From: JBDTCS01 sp039923455
GTDB taxonomy: Bacteria > Bacteroidota > Ignavibacteria > Palsa-1295
Direction of reading: 5' to 3'
NCBI GenBank assembly: GCA_039923455.1
Contig: JBDTCS010000107.1
Span: forward strand, 1-6,024
Length of the DNA: 6,024 bases
The notes under the pieces were generated by a model, which saw only the letters and a list, made by a program, of their open reading frames with translations, had not been told where the DNA came from and ran no database searches. Positions 5,199 through 6,024 of this stretch are shown piece after piece. The translations under genes and the position numbers were made by a program. Each line of letters begins with the position of its first letter. The stretch's first letter is position 1.

Positions 5199-6024
5199 CG
5201 ACAAACTCTACGCGTCTATTTTCAGCCCGACCTTCTTCGGTGTCGTTTGGTGCAATCGGAGTGTCTTCTCCGTATCCATGAGCAGTGATGCGTGAATCTT
5301 CGATTCCACTCTTAAGAATGTAGTCGCGCACTGCATTCGCTCGTCGCAATGCAAGTGCAGTATTGTACTCATGTGTGCCGACCGAGTCGGTGTAGCCTGC
5401 GATCTCGACAGCCATAGAAGGATACGCCTTAAGCAATACCACCGCGCGATTGAGTTCGGGATACGAAGCCGGCTCTAACTCCGATTTATCAAATTGGAAA
5501 AAGACAAGCAAACGTGTGCGCCCAACCGTTTCGCTAAGCTTGATATCATGATTGCCTTTTCGAATGCGGCCGTTCTGATCTACTTCGAAATATGCCGTAC
5601 CAAATAAATAGCCGTTTGCGTCTGCCGTAACAGAATATTTGCCGGGAGTTCTGGCCTTCAGATCGTACACACCACCCACGGTTCTGCCGGTGTTGACTAT
5701 TTCGTTCGATCCCAGTTGTACGACCGTCATATTTGCTTCGACGGGTTTCCCTGTTTTCTTGTCGATTACATTTCCATGTAGCCAGACGCGACCGCTGGAA
5801 TCCACATCAAGCTGCGTGCTGACGTTTGGTGCAAGATCAGGCACGTAGGACGCTTTGGCAACCGTCATAGGCGGCTCGTCATACCTGTCGGGGCCAAACG
5901 GAAATTTTAATCCGACAGAGATAGCGATATACCAAAGCTTTGGCGGTGTGACTGCTGGAGATTGCGACGAATAAAAATCGTTGCCAACTTGATCATAGAG
6001 TTTCGTCAACGGATAGCTTGCAAG
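5185..6024 (-). CDS. OmpA family protein with carboxypeptidase-like regulatory domain (5' end outside the window)
   Basis: The reading frame stays open to the window edge, so the start is missing; an internal TTG at 6009 is not a convincing start. The visible 279 residues are the C-terminal part of an outer-membrane anchoring protein. Residues 31-44 (WYIAISVGLKFPFG) resemble the last strand of a beta-barrel, which suggests a barrel domain upstream. Residues about 79-163 form a carboxypeptidase-like regulatory beta-sandwich (VWLHGNVIDKKTGKPVEA, then GVYDLKARTPGKYSVTADANGYL). Residues about 170-277 are the OmpA C-terminal domain: FQFDKSEL, GYTDSVGTHEYN, LRRANAVRDYIL and AENRRVEFVV. D213 and R228 have the same 15-residue spacing as E. 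coli OmpA D271 and R286, which bind the diaminopimelate of peptidoglycan, so binding is expected to be intact. It links outer membrane to cell wall. It converges with lptE, separated by 31 bp. Confidence 0.9.
   Translation of the reverse strand, partial: LASYPLTKLYDQVGNDFYSSQSPAVTPPKLWYIAISVGLKFPFGPDRYDEPPMTVAKASYVPDLAPNVSTQLDVDSSGRVWLHGNVIDKKTGKPVEANMTVVQLGSNEIVNTGRTVGGVYDLKARTPGKYSVTADANGYLFGTAYFEVDQNGRIRKGNHDIKLSETVGRTRLLVFFQFDKSELEPASYPELNRAVVLLKAYPSMAVEIAGYTDSVGTHEYNTALALRRANAVRDYILKSGIEDSRITAHGYGEDTPIAPNDTEEGRAENRRVEFVVLHK

Noticed and set aside
1..6024. CRISPR, tRNA, rRNA, insertion sequence or prophage content
   Set aside because: No tandem direct repeats with spacers, no cloverleaf-like segments, no transposase, integrase or terminal repeats were seen on either strand.

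Overview
The window looks like a stretch of chromosome from a free-living, Gram-negative member of the Bacteroidota/Chlorobiota/Ignavibacteriota group (FCB superphylum). Three things point there: a secreted M1 aminopeptidase ending in what looks like a type IX secretion C-terminal domain, an LptE-type lipoprotein beginning CYSFTGASIPP directly behind a receiver-less sigma-54 activator, and an OmpA protein in which a carboxypeptidase-like regulatory domain precedes the peptidoglycan-binding domain. Only one gene has a clear Shine-Dalgarno sequence, which also fits. The exact phylum cannot be settled from this sequence. I see no tRNA, rRNA, insertion sequence, phage gene or CRISPR array, and gene density is that of an ordinary core region.

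Layout. Positions 105-3223 hold three minus-strand genes, read from right to left: an M1-family metallopeptidase (1286-3223), a small uncharacterised protein (883-1179) and a MarC-family membrane protein (105-731), followed by a good intrinsic terminator at 1-43. The gaps between them are 106 and 151 bp. The 151-bp gap carries nested and mutually exclusive inverted repeats, and the 106-bp gap carries a plausible promoter for the small gene. A divergent intergenic region (3224-3385) with two GTTC/GAAC dyads separates this block from a plus-strand pair: a sigma-54-dependent Fis-family activator (3386-4657) that overlaps lptE (4650-5153) by 8 bp. The last gene (5185 to the window edge, minus strand) converges on lptE with a 31-bp gap. 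It encodes the C-terminal 279 residues of an OmpA-type protein whose start lies outside the window.

How the genes relate. The theme is cell envelope: LptE helps place LPS in the outer membrane, OmpA anchors the outer membrane to peptidoglycan, the peptidase is exported and probably crosses the outer membrane, and MarC sits in the inner membrane. The activator and lptE are translationally close and probably co-transcribed. From memory, this adjacency recurs in Bacteroidota.

I found no evidence for a new defence, mobile or biosynthetic system. The least explained items are the competing hairpins at 787-874, the paired dyads between the divergent genes, and the roughly 2.5-fold excess of GATC.
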